DNA of 64,000 nucleotides, taken from the NCBI RefSeq assembly GCF_900099835.1, contig NZ_FNKP01000001.1:3410001-3474000 (forward strand). The letters run 5' to 3'. Below are positions 51,592 through 62,601 of the stretch, piece by piece; position 1 is the stretch's first letter; each line of letters starts with the position of its first letter. The notes under the pieces were generated by a model. The model saw nothing but the letters and a program-made list of their open reading frames with translations. It did no database searches and had not been told where the DNA came from. The position numbers and the translations under genes are program-made. This DNA comes from Paraburkholderia fungorum. GTDB lineage: Bacteria; Pseudomonadota; Gammaproteobacteria; Burkholderiales; Burkholderiaceae.

Positions 51592-52837
51592 CACGATTTT
51601 CATAATCCACGCGCATCAATACCGCCACCGCGACGCAGTTCAGCAAAATGCCCGAGCCGCCGTAACTCACCAGCGGCAACGTGAGACCTTTGGTCGGCAA
51701 CAAACCGAGGTTCACGCCCATGTTGATGAAGGTCTGCGCGCCGAACCAGATGCCGACGCCCTTCGCCACCAGACCCGCAAACGTGCGATCGAGTGCGAGC
51801 GCCTGACGGCCGATTTCGAACGAACGGCGCACGATCCAGTAGAACATCAGGATCACGACCAGCACGCCGACAAAACCGAGTTCCTCGCCGATCACCGCGA
51901 GGATGAAGTCGGTATGCGCTTCCGGCAGATAGTTGAGCTTCTCGACGCTGCCGCCGAGACCCACGCCGAACCACTCGCCGCGGCCGAATGCGATCAGCGA
52001 GTGCGTCAATTGATAGGCCTTGCCTTGCGCGTAACGGTCGTCCCACGGATCGAGGTAAGCGAAGATCCGCTCGCGACGCCACGGCGATGCCCACACCAGC
52101 AAGCTGAACGTGCCCACTGCGGTGGCCACCAGCCCGCCGAACAGCTTGCCGTTCACGCCGCCGAGGAACAGCACGCCCATCGCGATCGCTGCGATCACCA
52201 TGAACGCGCCCATGTCAGGTTCAAGCAGCAGCAACGCGCCGACCACGCCGACGGCAAACGCCATCGGCAGAAAGCCTTTGGCGAAGCTGTGCATGTATTC
52301 CTGCTTGCGCACCGTGTAGTTCGCCGCATAGATCGTCACGGCGAGCTTCATGATTTCCGACGGCTGCATGTTCGTGATGCCGAGCGGAATCCACCGACGC
52401 GCGCCGTTCACGCCCTTGCCGATGTGCGGGATCAGCACGATCACGAGCGCGACGAGCGAGATCAGGAACAGCTTGGGTGCGTACTTGTCCCACGTCGAAA
52501 TCGGAATCCGGAACGACACGACGCCGACCACCGCGCCCATGGTCACGAAAATGATCTGGCGCACGAGGAACGCCCAATCACGATACGACGAGTACTTCGG
52601 CGAATCGGGCATCGCGATCGACGCCGAATACACCATCACGACGCCGAGGCCGAGCAGCGCGACGACCACCCACAGCAGCGAGTGATCGTAGTCGAGCATC
52701 CGCGAGCGCAACGGACGCACGCCGTTGACCGCGCTCGCCAGCCCGCTGCCGCCCGTGCGGCCACTCGAGACGCGCGCGCCGCCGCCCGCATCGCCTGCGG
52801 TTGCCTCGCGCGAACCGAAACGTTCCGACCAGCTCAT
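51566..52837 (-). CDS. ftsW: peptidoglycan glycosyltransferase / division protein FtsW
   Basis: SEDS-family lipid II polymerase of the divisome, paired with FtsI. The ATG at 52837 ([15 protein letters not shown]) overlaps the murD stop as ATGA; 423 residues. After about 45 polar Gly/Ser/Ala-rich residues come about ten membrane helices starting [17 protein letters not shown]. The SEDS motifs [32 protein letters not shown] and [19 protein letters not shown] are present. Confidence 0.97.
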   Translation of the reverse strand: MSWSERFGSREATAGDAGGGARVSSGRTGGSGLASAVNGVRPLRSRMLDYDHSLLWVVVALLGLGVVMVYSASIAMPDSPKYSSYRDWAFLVRQIIFVTMGAVVGVVSFRIPISTWDKYAPKLFLISLVALVIVLIPHIGKGVNGARRWIPLGITNMQPSEIMKLAVTIYAANYTVRKQEYMHSFAKGFLPMAFAVGVVGALLLLEPDMGAFMVIAAIAMGVLFLGGVNGKLFGGLVATAVGTFSLLVWASPWRRERIFAYLDPWDDRYAQGKAYQLTHSLIAFGRGEWFGVGLGGSVEKLNYLPEAHTDFILAVIGEELGFVGVLVVILMFYWIVRRSFEIGRQALALDRTFAGLVAKGVGIWFGAQTFINMGVNLGLLPTKGLTLPLVSYGGSGILLNCVAVAVLMRVDYENRVLMRGGKV

Positions 52838-54348
52838 ATCATCGTCCCCCGTTCGGCCGCGATATCTTCGACCGTGCTGCGGAATACGGCCGCACGGTGC
52901 CCATAATTCTTGAACATGTCGAAGCTGGCGCAAGCCGGCGACAGCAGCACGGCGTCGCCCGGTTCAGCCAATGCGGTCGCTGCGCGCGTCGCTTCTTCGA
53001 GCGTCGCGTGATCGGTCATCGCGACGCCGCTATGTTCCAGCGCCGCGCGAATCAATGGCGCGTCGCGGCCGATCAACATCACGGCGCGGCACCAGCGCGT
53101 AACCGGCGCGGCGAGCGGGTCGAAATCCTGGCCCTTGCCTTCGCCGCCGACGATCAGCACCACGCGTTGCGCGAGGCCGTCGAGCGCGGCGACCGTGGCG
53201 CCGACATTGGTGCCCTTGCTGTCGTCAACGTAATCGACGCCTTCGATCGACGCGATCAATTCCACGCGATGCGGCTCGCCATGGTATTCACGCAAGCCGT
53301 GCAACAACGGTGCGCCGGGCAAACCAACTGCGCGGGCCAGCGCATACGCGGCCAGCGCGTTTGCCGCGTTGTGCAGGCCGCGTATGCGCAGCGCGTCCGC
53401 CGGCATCAGGCGCTTGAACGCGATGTCCGGCGCGCTCACCACTTCATTCTTCCGGCGACGTTTCGGCGCAGGTTCGTCGCTCGCGTCACGATCGTGCGCT
53501 TCGACGAGCCACACCATGCCGTTATCGCGCAGCAAGCCGTAATCGCCGTCGTTCTTCGGCTCGGTGACGCCGAACGTGATGACTTCCGCTTCCGCATCCG
53601 CCGAGTTGGCGAGCGACATGACCCGCGAGTCGTCGCGATTCAGCACACGCACGGTCTGTGTACCGAAGATGCGCCCCTTCGCGGCCGCATATGCATCGAG
53701 CCCACCGTGCCAGTCGAGGTGATCTTGCGTGATGTTCAGCACCACGGCTGCATCCGGTGCAAACGTGTGTGCGGTTTCAAGCTGGAAGCTCGACAGTTCG
53801 AGCACCCAAACGTCCGGCAGTGCGGTCTGATCGATGGCTTCGGTGAGCTTGTCGAGCAGCGACGGGCTGATATTGCCCGCTACCGCCACCTTCTTCCCGG
53901 CGCGTTCGCACAGCAGGCCGGTCAGGCTCGTCGTCGTGGTCTTGCCGTTGGTGCCGGTAATCGCGATCACCTTCGGCGCGTAGCCGCTTTCGCCGAGCGT
54001 CTTCAATGCCTGCGAAAACAGTTCGAGTTCGCCCCACACCGGAATGCCCTGCTCGCGCGCTGCCGTAATCAACGGCAGTAAATCGGCGGCAAGCGGCGAC
54101 AAACCCGGGCTGATCGCCACGAGTTCGACGCCTTCGAGCAGCACCGGCGAAAACGGTCCGCCGACGAAATCGGCTGCGACGCCGTGCGCTTCGAGCGCGG
54201 GCAGATTCGGCGGCACCTCGCGCGTATCGGCCACACGCAGCCGACAGCCGTGCCGCGCGCACCAGCGCGCCATCGCGAGACCGGATTCACCCAGTCCCAG
54301 CACGAGCACCATCGGCTTTTGCCGATCCCGAAACTTCTCGCCGAACAT
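52834..54348 (-). CDS. murD: UDP-N-acetylmuramoylalanine--D-glutamate ligase
   Basis: Adds D-Glu to UDP-MurNAc-L-Ala. It has 504 residues, about 65 longer than the E. coli enzyme. [19 protein letters not shown] is the UDP-binding start; [14 protein letters not shown] the ATP loop; [16 protein letters not shown] and [15 protein letters not shown] are later signatures. A basic stretch around residues 290-303 ([11 protein letters not shown]) is an insertion in the central domain not found in most MurD proteins. The stop overlaps ftsW. Confidence 0.97.
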   Translation of the reverse strand: MFGEKFRDRQKPMVLVLGLGESGLAMARWCARHGCRLRVADTREVPPNLPALEAHGVAADFVGGPFSPVLLEGVELVAISPGLSPLAADLLPLITAAREQGIPVWGELELFSQALKTLGESGYAPKVIAITGTNGKTTTTSLTGLLCERAGKKVAVAGNISPSLLDKLTEAIDQTALPDVWVLELSSFQLETAHTFAPDAAVVLNITQDHLDWHGGLDAYAAAKGRIFGTQTVRVLNRDDSRVMSLANSADAEAEVITFGVTEPKNDGDYGLLRDNGMVWLVEAHDRDASDEPAPKRRRKNEVVSAPDIAFKRLMPADALRIRGLHNAANALAAYALARAVGLPGAPLLHGLREYHGEPHRVELIASIEGVDYVDDSKGTNVGATVAALDGLAQRVVLIVGGEGKGQDFDPLAAPVTRWCRAVMLIGRDAPLIRAALEHSGVAMTDHATLEEATRAATALAEPGDAVLLSPACASFDMFKNYGHRAAVFRSTVEDIAAERGTMI

Positions 54349-54370
54349 CGCTTGCTTTCCTATTACCCGT

Positions 54371-55540
54371 TTAACGCAACTTGAGCGTGGACAAACCGAA
54401 CAGACACAACATCAACGTGATGATCCAGAAACGCACGACCACCTGCGTTTCCTTCCAGCCCGACAATTCGAAATGGTGATGCAACGGCGCCATCTTGAAG
54501 AGACGCCGCCCTTCGCCGAAACGGCGCTTGGTGAACTTGAACCAGGTGACCTGCAACATCACCGACAACGTCTCGGCGACAAAAATGCCGCCCATGATGA
54601 ACAGCACGATTTCCTGACGCACGATCACCGCGACTGTGCCGAGCGCGCCGCCGAGTGCGAGCGCGCCGACGTCGCCCATGAACATCTGCGCCGGGTGCGT
54701 GTTGAACCACAGGAATGCGAGCCCTGCCCCGCCCATCGCCGAACAGAAAATCAGCAATTCGCCGGCGCCCGCGATATGCGGGAACAGCAGATATTTCGAA
54801 TAGACCGAACTGCCCATCACGTACGCGAACACGCCGAGCGACGCGCCGACCAGCACGACCGGCATGATCACGAGACCGTCGAGGCCATCGGTGAGGTTGA
54901 CTGCGTTGCTCGCGCCGACGATCACCAGATACGTCAGCACGATGAAGCCCCACACGCCGAGCGGATAGCTGATCGACTTGACGAACGGCAGCATCAGGTC
55001 GGCGCGCGCGGGCAGACTCATCGACAAACCGCTCTTCACCCACGCCATGAACAGGTCGAACACGCGCACGTTGGTCGCTTCGGACACGCTGAACGCGAGA
55101 TACACCGCAGCGAACAGGCCGATCACCGACTGCCAGAAATACTTCTCGCGCGAGGACATGCCACGCGGGTCCTTGTAGACCACCTTGCGGTAATCGTCGA
55201 CCCAGCCGATCACGCCGAAGCCGAACGTGACGAGCATCACGATCCAGATAAAGCGATTGGTCAGGTCGGCCCACAACAGCGTCGCCACGGCGATGCCGAG
55301 CAGAATCAGCACACCGCCCATGGTCGGCGTGCCCGACTTGACGAGGTGAGTTTGCGGTCCATCTTTACGGACTGCCTGGCCGACCTTCATCGCGGCCAGC
55401 TTGCGAATCACCGCCGGGCCGCAGACGAGCCCGATCAGCAGCGCAGTGATGGTCGCCATCACTGCACGGAATGTCAGATAACTGAACACGCGCAAGAAGC
55501 TTGCGTCATTCTGCAGCCATTGCGCCAGCGCCAGTAGCAT
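54371..55540 (-). CDS. mraY: phospho-N-acetylmuramoyl-pentapeptide transferase
   Basis: Integral membrane enzyme with about ten helices that makes lipid I on undecaprenyl phosphate. It has 389 residues. [26 protein letters not shown] (catalytic DD), NLTDGLDGL and the magnesium-ligand region [19 protein letters not shown] are all present, as is [11 protein letters not shown]. It lies 17 bp behind murF and 22 bp before murD. Confidence 0.98.
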   Translation of the reverse strand: MLLALAQWLQNDASFLRVFSYLTFRAVMATITALLIGLVCGPAVIRKLAAMKVGQAVRKDGPQTHLVKSGTPTMGGVLILLGIAVATLLWADLTNRFIWIVMLVTFGFGVIGWVDDYRKVVYKDPRGMSSREKYFWQSVIGLFAAVYLAFSVSEATNVRVFDLFMAWVKSGLSMSLPARADLMLPFVKSISYPLGVWGFIVLTYLVIVGASNAVNLTDGLDGLVIMPVVLVGASLGVFAYVMGSSVYSKYLLFPHIAGAGELLIFCSAMGGAGLAFLWFNTHPAQMFMGDVGALALGGALGTVAVIVRQEIVLFIMGGIFVAETLSVMLQVTWFKFTKRRFGEGRRLFKMAPLHHHFELSGWKETQVVVRFWIITLMLCLFGLSTLKLR

Positions 55541-55557
55541 GCTTCGGTCCTTCTATT

Positions 55558-56970
55558 TCAATGTGCGGCGGGCGTCGAGCCCGCTGCGTTGGGTTGTGGA
55601 CTCGTTACGGCGTCCACCACGCGCTCCATTTGCATGAAGCGCGAGCCTTTCACGAGAAGCGTTGCAGCAGCACCGAAACCGGCCTGCTGCAATTGCGCGA
55701 TCAGCGTGCCAACGTCGGCCACGTGATGCGCGCCCGCGCCGTAAGCGGTGCAGGCGTCGCGAGATGCGTCGCCCAGCGCGTACAGCGCGTCGATACCGCG
55801 CTCCTTGGCGTAGGCGCCAATTTCGCGGTGGAATACGGGACCGTTGTCGCCGACTTCGCCCATGTCGCCCATCACCAGCACGCGCGGTGACGTGCGCGAC
55901 GCGAGCACGTCGATTGCGGCGCGCATCGAGTCGGGATTGGCGTTGTAGGTGTCGTCGATCACGGTCGCGCCAGCGAGCGTGCCGAGCACGGCCTGCTTCA
56001 CCTGCAAGCGGCCTTTGACTGCACCGAACGATTCGAGACCGCGTTTGATCGCGTCGAGCGACACGCCGGCTGCCAATGCCGCCGATGTCGCGGCCAGCGC
56101 GTTGTGCGCGTTGTGGTCGCCGAGCACTCGCAGCGTGACGTCGATGTGGCCTTCCGGCGTGTCGATGGCGAGCTGGTTGCCGTCGAACGTGCCGGTGACT
56201 GCGGCTTCCGTGACCCGGTCGTCGTGATTCAATGCGAAGTCGATGATGCGATTGCCTGTTGCCGCCACGCGCCAGATGCTCGCGTACGCGTCGTCGGCGG
56301 GAAATACGGCGATGCCTTCCGGCGTCAGTGCATGAATCACGCTCGCATGTTCGAGCGCGACCGCTTCGACGGTCGCCATGAATTCCTGATGCTCGCGCTG
56401 CGCGTTGTTCACCACGGCCACCGTCGGCTCGGCGATTTTCGCGAGCAACGAGGTTTCGCCGGGATGGTTCATGCCGAGTTCGACCACGGCCAATTCATGC
56501 GCAGCGTGCAGACGGAACAGCGTGAGCGGCAAGCCAATGTCGTTGTTGAAATTGCCAGCGGTTGCAAGACGCGCTTCCGCACCGACCGCGGCGGCAAAGA
56601 TCGACGCGATCATTTCCTTGACCGTGGTCTTGCCATTGCTGCCCGTCACGGCGACCAGCGGCATGCTGAACCGACGACGCCAGCCGCGAGCCAGCGCGCC
56701 CAATCCGACGCGCGTGTCGTTCACGCGAATCGCGGGCACGTTCCAGCCTTCCGGCGTACGCGTGACGATTGCAGCGGCGACATTGCGCGCCGCGACTTCC
56801 GGCAAAAAGTCGTGCGCGTCGAAACGATCACCCTTGATCGCGACGAACAGATCGCCGGGACCTGCACTGCGGCTGTCGGTCGACACGCGATCGAATGCAA
56901 TGCTGTCGTCGCCGGTCACGGTTGCGCCGGGAATCAGTGCGGCGGCATCACGCAGCGTGAACATGCTCAT
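55558..56970 (-). CDS. murF: UDP-N-acetylmuramoyl-tripeptide--D-alanyl-D-alanine ligase
   Basis: Last cytoplasmic Mur ligase, adding D-Ala-D-Ala from DdlB. The ATG at 56970 (MSMFTLRDAAALIPG) overlaps the murE stop as ATGA; 470 residues. VTGSNGKTTVKEM is the ATP loop; ELGMNHPGE and DDTYNANPDSMRAA are the family signatures. The reading frame continues upstream only as a shadow of murE. Confidence 0.98.
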   Translation of the reverse strand: MSMFTLRDAAALIPGATVTGDDSIAFDRVSTDSRSAGPGDLFVAIKGDRFDAHDFLPEVAARNVAAAIVTRTPEGWNVPAIRVNDTRVGLGALARGWRRRFSMPLVAVTGSNGKTTVKEMIASIFAAAVGAEARLATAGNFNNDIGLPLTLFRLHAAHELAVVELGMNHPGETSLLAKIAEPTVAVVNNAQREHQEFMATVEAVALEHASVIHALTPEGIAVFPADDAYASIWRVAATGNRIIDFALNHDDRVTEAAVTGTFDGNQLAIDTPEGHIDVTLRVLGDHNAHNALAATSAALAAGVSLDAIKRGLESFGAVKGRLQVKQAVLGTLAGATVIDDTYNANPDSMRAAIDVLASRTSPRVLVMGDMGEVGDNGPVFHREIGAYAKERGIDALYALGDASRDACTAYGAGAHHVADVGTLIAQLQQAGFGAAATLLVKGSRFMQMERVVDAVTSPQPNAAGSTPAAH

Positions 56971-58514
56971 TCGCCACCTCCGCGTGTGTGCGTCGCACGC
57001 GCGGCGAGCGCGAGGCGGGCGTGATCCTGATCGGAGAAAGCGCGTTTCTTGCCCATGATTTCCTGTGTTGCTTCGTGCCCCTTGCCGGCCAGCACGATGA
57101 CGTCCTCGCGCGCGGCGCCGCGAATGGCCTGCAGAATCGCGCTCGCGCGGTCTTCGATACGACGCGCCTTCGACGCGTCTTTCATGCCGCCCGCAATCTG
57201 CTCGATGATCGATTGCGGATCTTCGCTGCGCGGGTTGTCGCTCGTGACGACCACGCCGTCCGCAAGCTTTTCGACAATCGCGCCCATCAACGGACGCTTG
57301 GTCGCGTCGCGATCGCCGCCGCAACCGAACATGCAGATGAGTTCGCCGCCGCGTGCTTCCGCCATCGGGCGCAGTGCTTCGAGCGTCTTTTCCAGCGCAT
57401 CGGGTGTGTGGGCGTAATCGATTACAACCAGCGGCTCGTCGTTCTGCAGACGGCCACCGAGACGTTGCATGCGGCCGTTCACCGATTCGAGCTTCGCCAG
57501 TTCGGCGAGTGCGGCGTGGAACGGCACGTCGGCGGCGAGCAATGCGCCAAGCACGCCCAGCAGATTGCTGACGTTGAACGCGCCGAGCGTTTGCACTTCG
57601 ACGTCGGCGTCGCCCCAATCCGATGTGCTCAAATGAAACGCGGTGCCCGTGGCCGTTGCCCGCACCTTCGACGCGAGCAGCAACGCGTCGGCTTGCGGCG
57701 CGTCCTGCAAGGTTGCGTCGAGGCCGTAAGCAATGGTGCGCGCGTGGCCTTGCGTGCTTTCCAGCAAACGGCGGCCAGCGGCATCGTCGCGATTGATCAC
57801 GGCTGCGCGCAGTTCCGGCCACGCGAACAGACGCGCTTTGGCCGCTTCATACGCGTCGAACGTACCGTGGTAGTCGAGGTGATCCTGCGTGAGATTCGTG
57901 AACACGGCGATGTCGAACGCGGTGCCGTTCACGCGCCCCTGATGCAACGCGTGCGACGACACTTCCATTGCCACCGCCTGAGCACCCGCGTCGCGCAATT
58001 GGGCGAGACTGCGTTGCAGTTGCGGCGCGTCGGGCGTCGTGAAACCGGTGTGCACGAGTTGACCGGGCAAGCCGGTGCCGAGCGTGCCGATGATCGCGCA
58101 ACGCTTGCCCAGCGCGGTCAGCGCTGCCGAAATCCACTGGCTGCACGAGGTCTTGCCGTTCGTGCCGGTGACGCCGACCGTCAACATGCTGTCGCTCGGA
58201 TCGTCGTACCAGCCGCTCGCAATCGAGCCGGCGAGTTCGTTCAACGCCGGCACGGCGAGCGTGTTCGACGGATCGATTGCACCGTTGAAGCCCTCGGGCT
58301 GAACCAGCACCGCCGCCGCGCCACGTTCAAGCGCGCCGTCGATAAACGCGCGGTTATCTGCGCCATCGACCGCGTAGGCGAAAAACACATCGCCTGCTGC
58401 GAGCGAGCGGGTGTCGGCGTGCAGATGCGCACCTGGCTGCACGCGAGCGTGCAGCCAGGTGAGGGCGTCGGCGATCTGCCGGTGCGCGGGATGTTGCTTG
58501 CGCAGCGCGCTCAT
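56967..58514 (-). CDS. murE: UDP-N-acetylmuramoyl-L-alanyl-D-glutamate--2,6-diaminopimelate ligase
   Basis: Adds meso-diaminopimelate to the stem peptide. It has 515 residues. GVTGTNGKTSCSQW is the ATP loop and TSDNPRSEDPQ (about 424-434) holds the DNPR motif that selects meso-DAP over lysine. HTPDALEKTLEAL and AGKGHE are further family motifs. Start and stop each overlap a neighbour by ATGA. Confidence 0.98.
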   Translation of the reverse strand: MSALRKQHPAHRQIADALTWLHARVQPGAHLHADTRSLAAGDVFFAYAVDGADNRAFIDGALERGAAAVLVQPEGFNGAIDPSNTLAVPALNELAGSIASGWYDDPSDSMLTVGVTGTNGKTSCSQWISAALTALGKRCAIIGTLGTGLPGQLVHTGFTTPDAPQLQRSLAQLRDAGAQAVAMEVSSHALHQGRVNGTAFDIAVFTNLTQDHLDYHGTFDAYEAAKARLFAWPELRAAVINRDDAAGRRLLESTQGHARTIAYGLDATLQDAPQADALLLASKVRATATGTAFHLSTSDWGDADVEVQTLGAFNVSNLLGVLGALLAADVPFHAALAELAKLESVNGRMQRLGGRLQNDEPLVVIDYAHTPDALEKTLEALRPMAEARGGELICMFGCGGDRDATKRPLMGAIVEKLADGVVVTSDNPRSEDPQSIIEQIAGGMKDASKARRIEDRASAILQAIRGAAREDVIVLAGKGHEATQEIMGKKRAFSDQDHARLALAARATHTRGGGE

Positions 58515-60394
58515 CGCACCACTCCGGGGTGATTCCTGGCGTCGGCGGAAATCGTCAACTTCTTCGCGCTGGCGCTGGTGGAAAGTTTCTTTGCGGCAGT
58601 CGGCGTGGACGGCGTGGCTGAATTGCCGGCGCCGCCTGGCGCAGCGTTTGCCGAATCGTCCGACACGACCATCTGCTTGACCGGCATGTCGGGCGGCACG
58701 TTAAGCGAGCGCAGCGTATCGCCGACGATGCTGGAGAACACCGGACCCGACACCTGACCGCCGAAGTGGCTACCCGCCGTCGGTTCATCGACCGACACGG
58801 CCACGACGATGCGCGGATTCGGCATCGGCGCCATGCCGACGAACGAAGCGCGGTATTTGGAGTGGTCGTACCCGTGAGCGCCGTGTTTATAAGCCGTACC
58901 GCTCTTGCCGCCGACGCGATAACCCGGCACGGCCGCATCCGGCGACGTGCCGCCAGGCGCGACCACGGTTTCGAGCATCGCGCGCACTTCGCGCGCGGTA
59001 GTCGGCGCGAAAATTTGCGGACCGGTAGCCGGTTGATCGCCAGGCGTGCGGAAAATCGACACCGGCATGATCTCGCCGTCGTGCGCGATCGCGGTGTACG
59101 CGCGGCCCAGCTGGAACAGCGACACCGACAGACCATAGCCATACGACATGGTGGCCTGCTCGATCCGGCGCCAGCTTCTCCACGGACGCAAGCGGCCCGC
59201 CGCCGCGCCGGGGAACCCGACCTTCGGCGCCTGACCGAGACCGATGCTGGTGTACATGTTCCACATCTCTTCGGGCTTGAGCTGCATCGCGATCTTCGTC
59301 GCGCCGATGTTGCTCGACTTCTGGATCACGCCGCCCACCGTCAACACGCCGAAGCCGCTGTCGTCGGTAATCGGTGCACCGTCGAGCACGAAGCGGCCGC
59401 CCCCCGTATCTACCAGTGTAGTCGGCGTGACGCGGTGCAGATCGAGCGCGAGCGAAACCGTGAACGGCTTCATGATCGAGCCGGGCTCGAACGTGTCGGT
59501 CAGGATGCGGTTGCGCAACTGGTCGCCGGTCAGGTGCGAGCGGTCGTTCGGGTTGTAGGTCGGGTAATTGACGAGCGCCAGCACTTCACCGGTACGCACG
59601 TCGATCACCATCGCCGCCCCGGCCTTCGCCTTGAACTTCTCGACGGCGGCTTTCAGGTTCGTGTAGGCGATGTACTGGATCTTGCTGTCGATAGAAAGAT
59701 CGACGTCCTGGCCGTTATGCGGCACGACCTGCTCGTCCACGTCCTCGATGATGTGGCCCATGCGGTCTTTAATTACGCGGCGGCTGCCCGACATACCGGC
59801 GAGCAGCTTCTGGTCGCCCAGTTCGACGCCTTCCTGGCCCTCGTCTTCGACGTTAGTGAAGCCGATCAGGTGAGCCGTGATCTCGCCTTCCGGGTAGAAG
59901 CGCTTGTACTCGTCGCGCGCATAAATGCCGGGGATGTCGAGCGCGGCCACTTTCTCGGCGACGTCGACCGGAACCTGGCGCTTCACGTAGACGAAGTTTT
60001 TATCTTCGGACAGCTTCGTGCGCAGTTCCTTGTTGCTCATGCCGAGCAATTGCCCAAGCGAATTCAGCTTGTCTGCGCCGAGGTCGTCCGGCACCGATTC
60101 GGGAATCGCCCAGATGGCGCGCACCGGCAGACTCGTGGCGAGCACGAGACCGTTGCGGTCGAGAATCTTGCCGCGCGTGGCCGGCAATTCAAGCCGGCGC
60201 TGATAGCGGATTTCGCCCTGCTTCTGATAGAACGCGTTGCCCGGCCCCTGAATCCAGAACGCGCGACCAGCCAGCGCGAGGAACGCCATGAACAGCAGGA
60301 ACACGACGAGCTTGGAGCGCCACATCGGCAGACGCACCGACAGGATCGGATTGGCCGAAAAAGCCACGCTCTTGCGAGCCGACGATTTTTTCAT
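58511..60394 (-). CDS. ftsI: peptidoglycan transpeptidase FtsI (PBP3)
   Basis: Class B penicillin-binding protein that cross-links septal murein together with FtsW. It has 627 residues: one membrane anchor (about 28-46), a dimerisation/pedestal domain (about 65-220) and a transpeptidase domain. The nucleophile is S306 in PGSIMK; the SSN motif lies in QKSSNIGATK, and KSGTAYK is at about 497. The C-terminal 60 residues are a Ser/Ala/Thr-rich tail. Overlaps ftsL and murE by ATGA. Confidence 0.97.
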   Translation of the reverse strand: MKKSSARKSVAFSANPILSVRLPMWRSKLVVFLLFMAFLALAGRAFWIQGPGNAFYQKQGEIRYQRRLELPATRGKILDRNGLVLATSLPVRAIWAIPESVPDDLGADKLNSLGQLLGMSNKELRTKLSEDKNFVYVKRQVPVDVAEKVAALDIPGIYARDEYKRFYPEGEITAHLIGFTNVEDEGQEGVELGDQKLLAGMSGSRRVIKDRMGHIIEDVDEQVVPHNGQDVDLSIDSKIQYIAYTNLKAAVEKFKAKAGAAMVIDVRTGEVLALVNYPTYNPNDRSHLTGDQLRNRILTDTFEPGSIMKPFTVSLALDLHRVTPTTLVDTGGGRFVLDGAPITDDSGFGVLTVGGVIQKSSNIGATKIAMQLKPEEMWNMYTSIGLGQAPKVGFPGAAAGRLRPWRSWRRIEQATMSYGYGLSVSLFQLGRAYTAIAHDGEIMPVSIFRTPGDQPATGPQIFAPTTAREVRAMLETVVAPGGTSPDAAVPGYRVGGKSGTAYKHGAHGYDHSKYRASFVGMAPMPNPRIVVAVSVDEPTAGSHFGGQVSGPVFSSIVGDTLRSLNVPPDMPVKQMVVSDDSANAAPGGAGNSATPSTPTAAKKLSTSASAKKLTISADARNHPGVVR

Positions 60395-60741
60395 CGCACG
60401 CCTCCGCGACCTTTCGCTGCCGGTGCCGACGCCGGAGCGGACGTGGGGATCGGCGCATCTTCAGCCTTCACGGCGCCCGGGTCGAGCGTCAGGTATTGGG
60501 TGCGGCCGGTGGTGACCGATTGCATCTTCAGCGAGTCGGTGGCGAGTTGCTCGATACGCGAGGTTTTCGACAGCGCGCTCTGCTGATATTGAAGCTGGGA
60601 ATAGTCCTGCTGCAGCTGGCGCTCCTGCGATTGAGCGCGCTGCAACTGGATAAATATCTGCCGCTGCTGATTGGTCGCGTTAACGACCGACAAAGCACAA
60701 CCCATCACGATAATCAGCAGGAAGATGTTGAGGCGATTCAT
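60391..60741 (-). CDS. ftsL: cell division protein FtsL
   Basis: Small bitopic divisome protein that with FtsB activates FtsWI. It has 116 residues: one membrane helix (about 3-21, [19 protein letters not shown]), then a coiled-coil (about 22-65) rich in Gln, Leu and Arg with [19 protein letters not shown], and an Ala/Pro-rich tail. It overlaps rsmH and ftsI by ATGA on both sides. Confidence 0.96.
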   Translation of the reverse strand: MNRLNIFLLIIVMGCALSVVNATNQQRQIFIQLQRAQSQERQLQQDYSQLQYQQSALSKTSRIEQLATDSLKMQSVTTGRTQYLTLDPGAVKAEDAPIPTSAPASAPAAKGRGGVR

Positions 60742-61691
60742 GGCGCGATTCGCTCCGCCACACGCATCACGGCAGAACGGGCGCGCGGATTCGCGGCGAC
60801 TTCAGCGTCGCTCGCGAACACACGGCCGATGATTTTGAGCGGAGGGCTCGGCAGGTCGACGGCGCGAATCGGCAGACGACGATCGATTGCAGGCGTACTG
60901 GCGTGCGCCTGCAGGAATCGTTTGACGATCCGGTCTTCGAGCGAATGAAAGCTGATGACCACCAGCCGCCCCCCTTGCTCCAACAGCGACAACGCTGCTT
61001 CTAAAACGACTTGCAGCTCCGCAAGCTCTTGATTGATGTGAATCCGTATAGCCTGAAAGGTGCGGGTTGCCGGATCCTTGCCCTTCTCACGGGTTTTGAC
61101 GACGTTAGCCACGATTTGGGCAAGCTCGCCCGTGCTGACGAGAGGCCCAAGACGGTCGGACTCTGCCCGGCGAGCAACAAGCGCCTTTGCAATCTGAAAA
61201 GCAAACCGTTCTTCCCCATAATCTCGTATCACCTCCGTCAGTTCCTGCACCGTGGCCCGCGCCAGCCAGTCAGCGGCAGACTCGCCGCGCGTCGGGTCCA
61301 TCCGCATGTCGAGCGGGCCGTCGGCGCGGAAGCTGAAGCCCCGCTCCGGATCGTCGATTTGCGGCGACGAAATGCCCAGATCCAGTAACACGCCCGACAC
61401 CCGCCCAACTCCACGCTCGTCGATTGCCGAGCGCAGTGAAGCAAAACTCTCGTGCACGATCTCGAAGCGCGGATCGGCGATCTGCTGAGCCGTGGCGATG
61501 GCGAGCGGGTCTTTGTCGAACGCGATCAGACGCGCCGATTCACCGAGCTTCTCCAGCACCAGGCGGCTGTGACCACCGCGCCCGAACGTACCGTCCACAT
61601 AAACGCCGTCCGCGCGATTAACCAGCGCGTCGACCGCTTCATCCAGCAGCACCGTGCGATGCTGCAATTCGTTTCCCATCGCAGGTGCCAT
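60738..61691 (-). CDS. rsmH: 16S rRNA (cytosine(1402)-N4)-methyltransferase
   Basis: SAM-dependent methylation of C1402 in the ribosomal P site. It has 317 residues from the ATG at 61691 ([20 protein letters not shown]); the ATG at 61679 (MGNELQ) is an equally possible start and neither has a strong ribosome site. [16 protein letters not shown] is the SAM-binding region, and [33 protein letters not shown] are family signatures. It lies 15 bp behind mraZ. Confidence 0.97.
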   Translation of the reverse strand: MAPAMGNELQHRTVLLDEAVDALVNRADGVYVDGTFGRGGHSRLVLEKLGESARLIAFDKDPLAIATAQQIADPRFEIVHESFASLRSAIDERGVGRVSGVLLDLGISSPQIDDPERGFSFRADGPLDMRMDPTRGESAADWLARATVQELTEVIRDYGEERFAFQIAKALVARRAESDRLGPLVSTGELAQIVANVVKTREKGKDPATRTFQAIRIHINQELAELQVVLEAALSLLEQGGRLVVISFHSLEDRIVKRFLQAHASTPAIDRRLPIRAVDLPSPPLKIIGRVFASDAEVAANPRARSAVMRVAERIAP

Positions 61692-61706
61692 ATATGTATG
61701 CCGCGA

Positions 61707-62135
61707 TCAGAACGTGAAATTCTTCAGCGCTTCGGGCATGCCCTCGGCGATCGCCGCCTGTTCCTTCGCGGCGTAAGTTTGTGCGTCCCATAACTCGAAG
61801 TGACGGCCCATTCCGAGCAGGTTCACTTCTTTTTCCAACCCACCAGCCATGCGCAACTCCGGCGACACCAGCACGCGGCCTGCGCCGTCCATATCTACAT
61901 CCATTGCATTACCGAGAAAAATGCGTTTCCACCAAGCCGCGTTCATGGGCAGCTTGTCGACTTTGTCGCGAAAGATTTCCCACTCCGGGCGAGGAAAGAG
62001 CAACAGGCAGCCGTCCGGGTGCTTGGTGATCGTCACCCGGCCCTCTGCCTGTGTTTGCAGCGCATCCCGATAGCGAGAAGGGATCGACATCCGCCCTTTC
62101 GCATCGAGCGTCAGCGCCGACGCCCCTTGGAACAC
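61707..62135 (-). CDS. mraZ: transcriptional regulator MraZ
   Basis: First gene of the dcw cluster and autoregulator of it. It has 142 residues with two SpoVT/AbrB-type domains, each with its DXXXR core: [15 protein letters not shown] (about 10-24) and [14 protein letters not shown] (about 81-94). It forms a ring that binds direct repeats upstream of its own gene; four such repeats are visible at 62267-62301. Confidence 0.98.
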   Translation of the reverse strand: MFQGASALTLDAKGRMSIPSRYRDALQTQAEGRVTITKHPDGCLLLFPRPEWEIFRDKVDKLPMNAAWWKRIFLGNAMDVDMDGAGRVLVSPELRMAGGLEKEVNLLGMGRHFELWDAQTYAAKEQAAIAEGMPEALKNFTF

Positions 62136-62266
62136 TTCGCTCTCCCCTGTCGACCGGATTCGGCGCTTTTAGCGCCTGCTCCGCTCCCCATGCATCTGGT
62201 TGCTCGCGGCACGTTTTGCGCCGGCTGCCCGATTCGTGAAAATCTACCCGAAACTGCTTGTGAGAT

Positions 62267-62301
62267 CACACAAAAATACACTTTCTCACACTGTCTCCCA
62301 C
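62267..62301 (-). promoter_or_regulatory. MraZ operator: four GTGNN repeats with 10-bp period
   Basis: On the minus strand GTGGG (62301-62297), GTGTG (62291-62287), GTGTA (62281-62277) and GTGTG (62271-62267) follow at exactly 10-bp spacing, one helical turn each. This agrees with the known arrangement of MraZ boxes (short G-rich repeats separated by 5 bp). The first repeat touches the -10 element. Confidence 0.85.
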
Positions 62302-62328
62302 TTTAGAGTAACGCTAAACAGGGGTCAA
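62300..62328 (-). promoter_or_regulatory. dcw cluster promoter (Pmra)
   Basis: On the minus strand TTGACC (62328-62323) and TAAAGT (62305-62300) stand 17 bp apart. The -10 element abuts the first MraZ repeat, so MraZ would cover the start site and the early transcribed region. Confidence 0.75.
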
Positions 62329-62601
62329 GGGAGACCGGCGCTTTTCGAGAGGATTTTGTTTGTTAGAACAAGGACTTAGCGCGACTCCTTCACATCATGC
62401 ATAAAACGGAAAACCGTTATAAATGAATGAGCTAGTGCAACTTGTGAAGGTGATACGTGAAAAGTGCGGGGGAACAGCGCGGAATGAAAGAGATCGTTAA
62501 GCGGATTTAGGAAATGCTTGAGGGTATTTGAGGGGCATTGAGAGGACGACGCACGCGGCGCCGTCCCACTTGAGAATAGATAAGAACGAGCGGGTTAAAC
62601 G

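Larger units (their letters stand above)
62136..62601. other. control region between mraZ and coq7
   Basis: A 466-bp region containing the MraZ operator and the dcw promoter (listed separately). The part from 62330 to 62601 is more AT-rich; I see no gene there. The mraZ leader from the predicted start to the ATG is about 155 nt. Confidence 0.6.
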
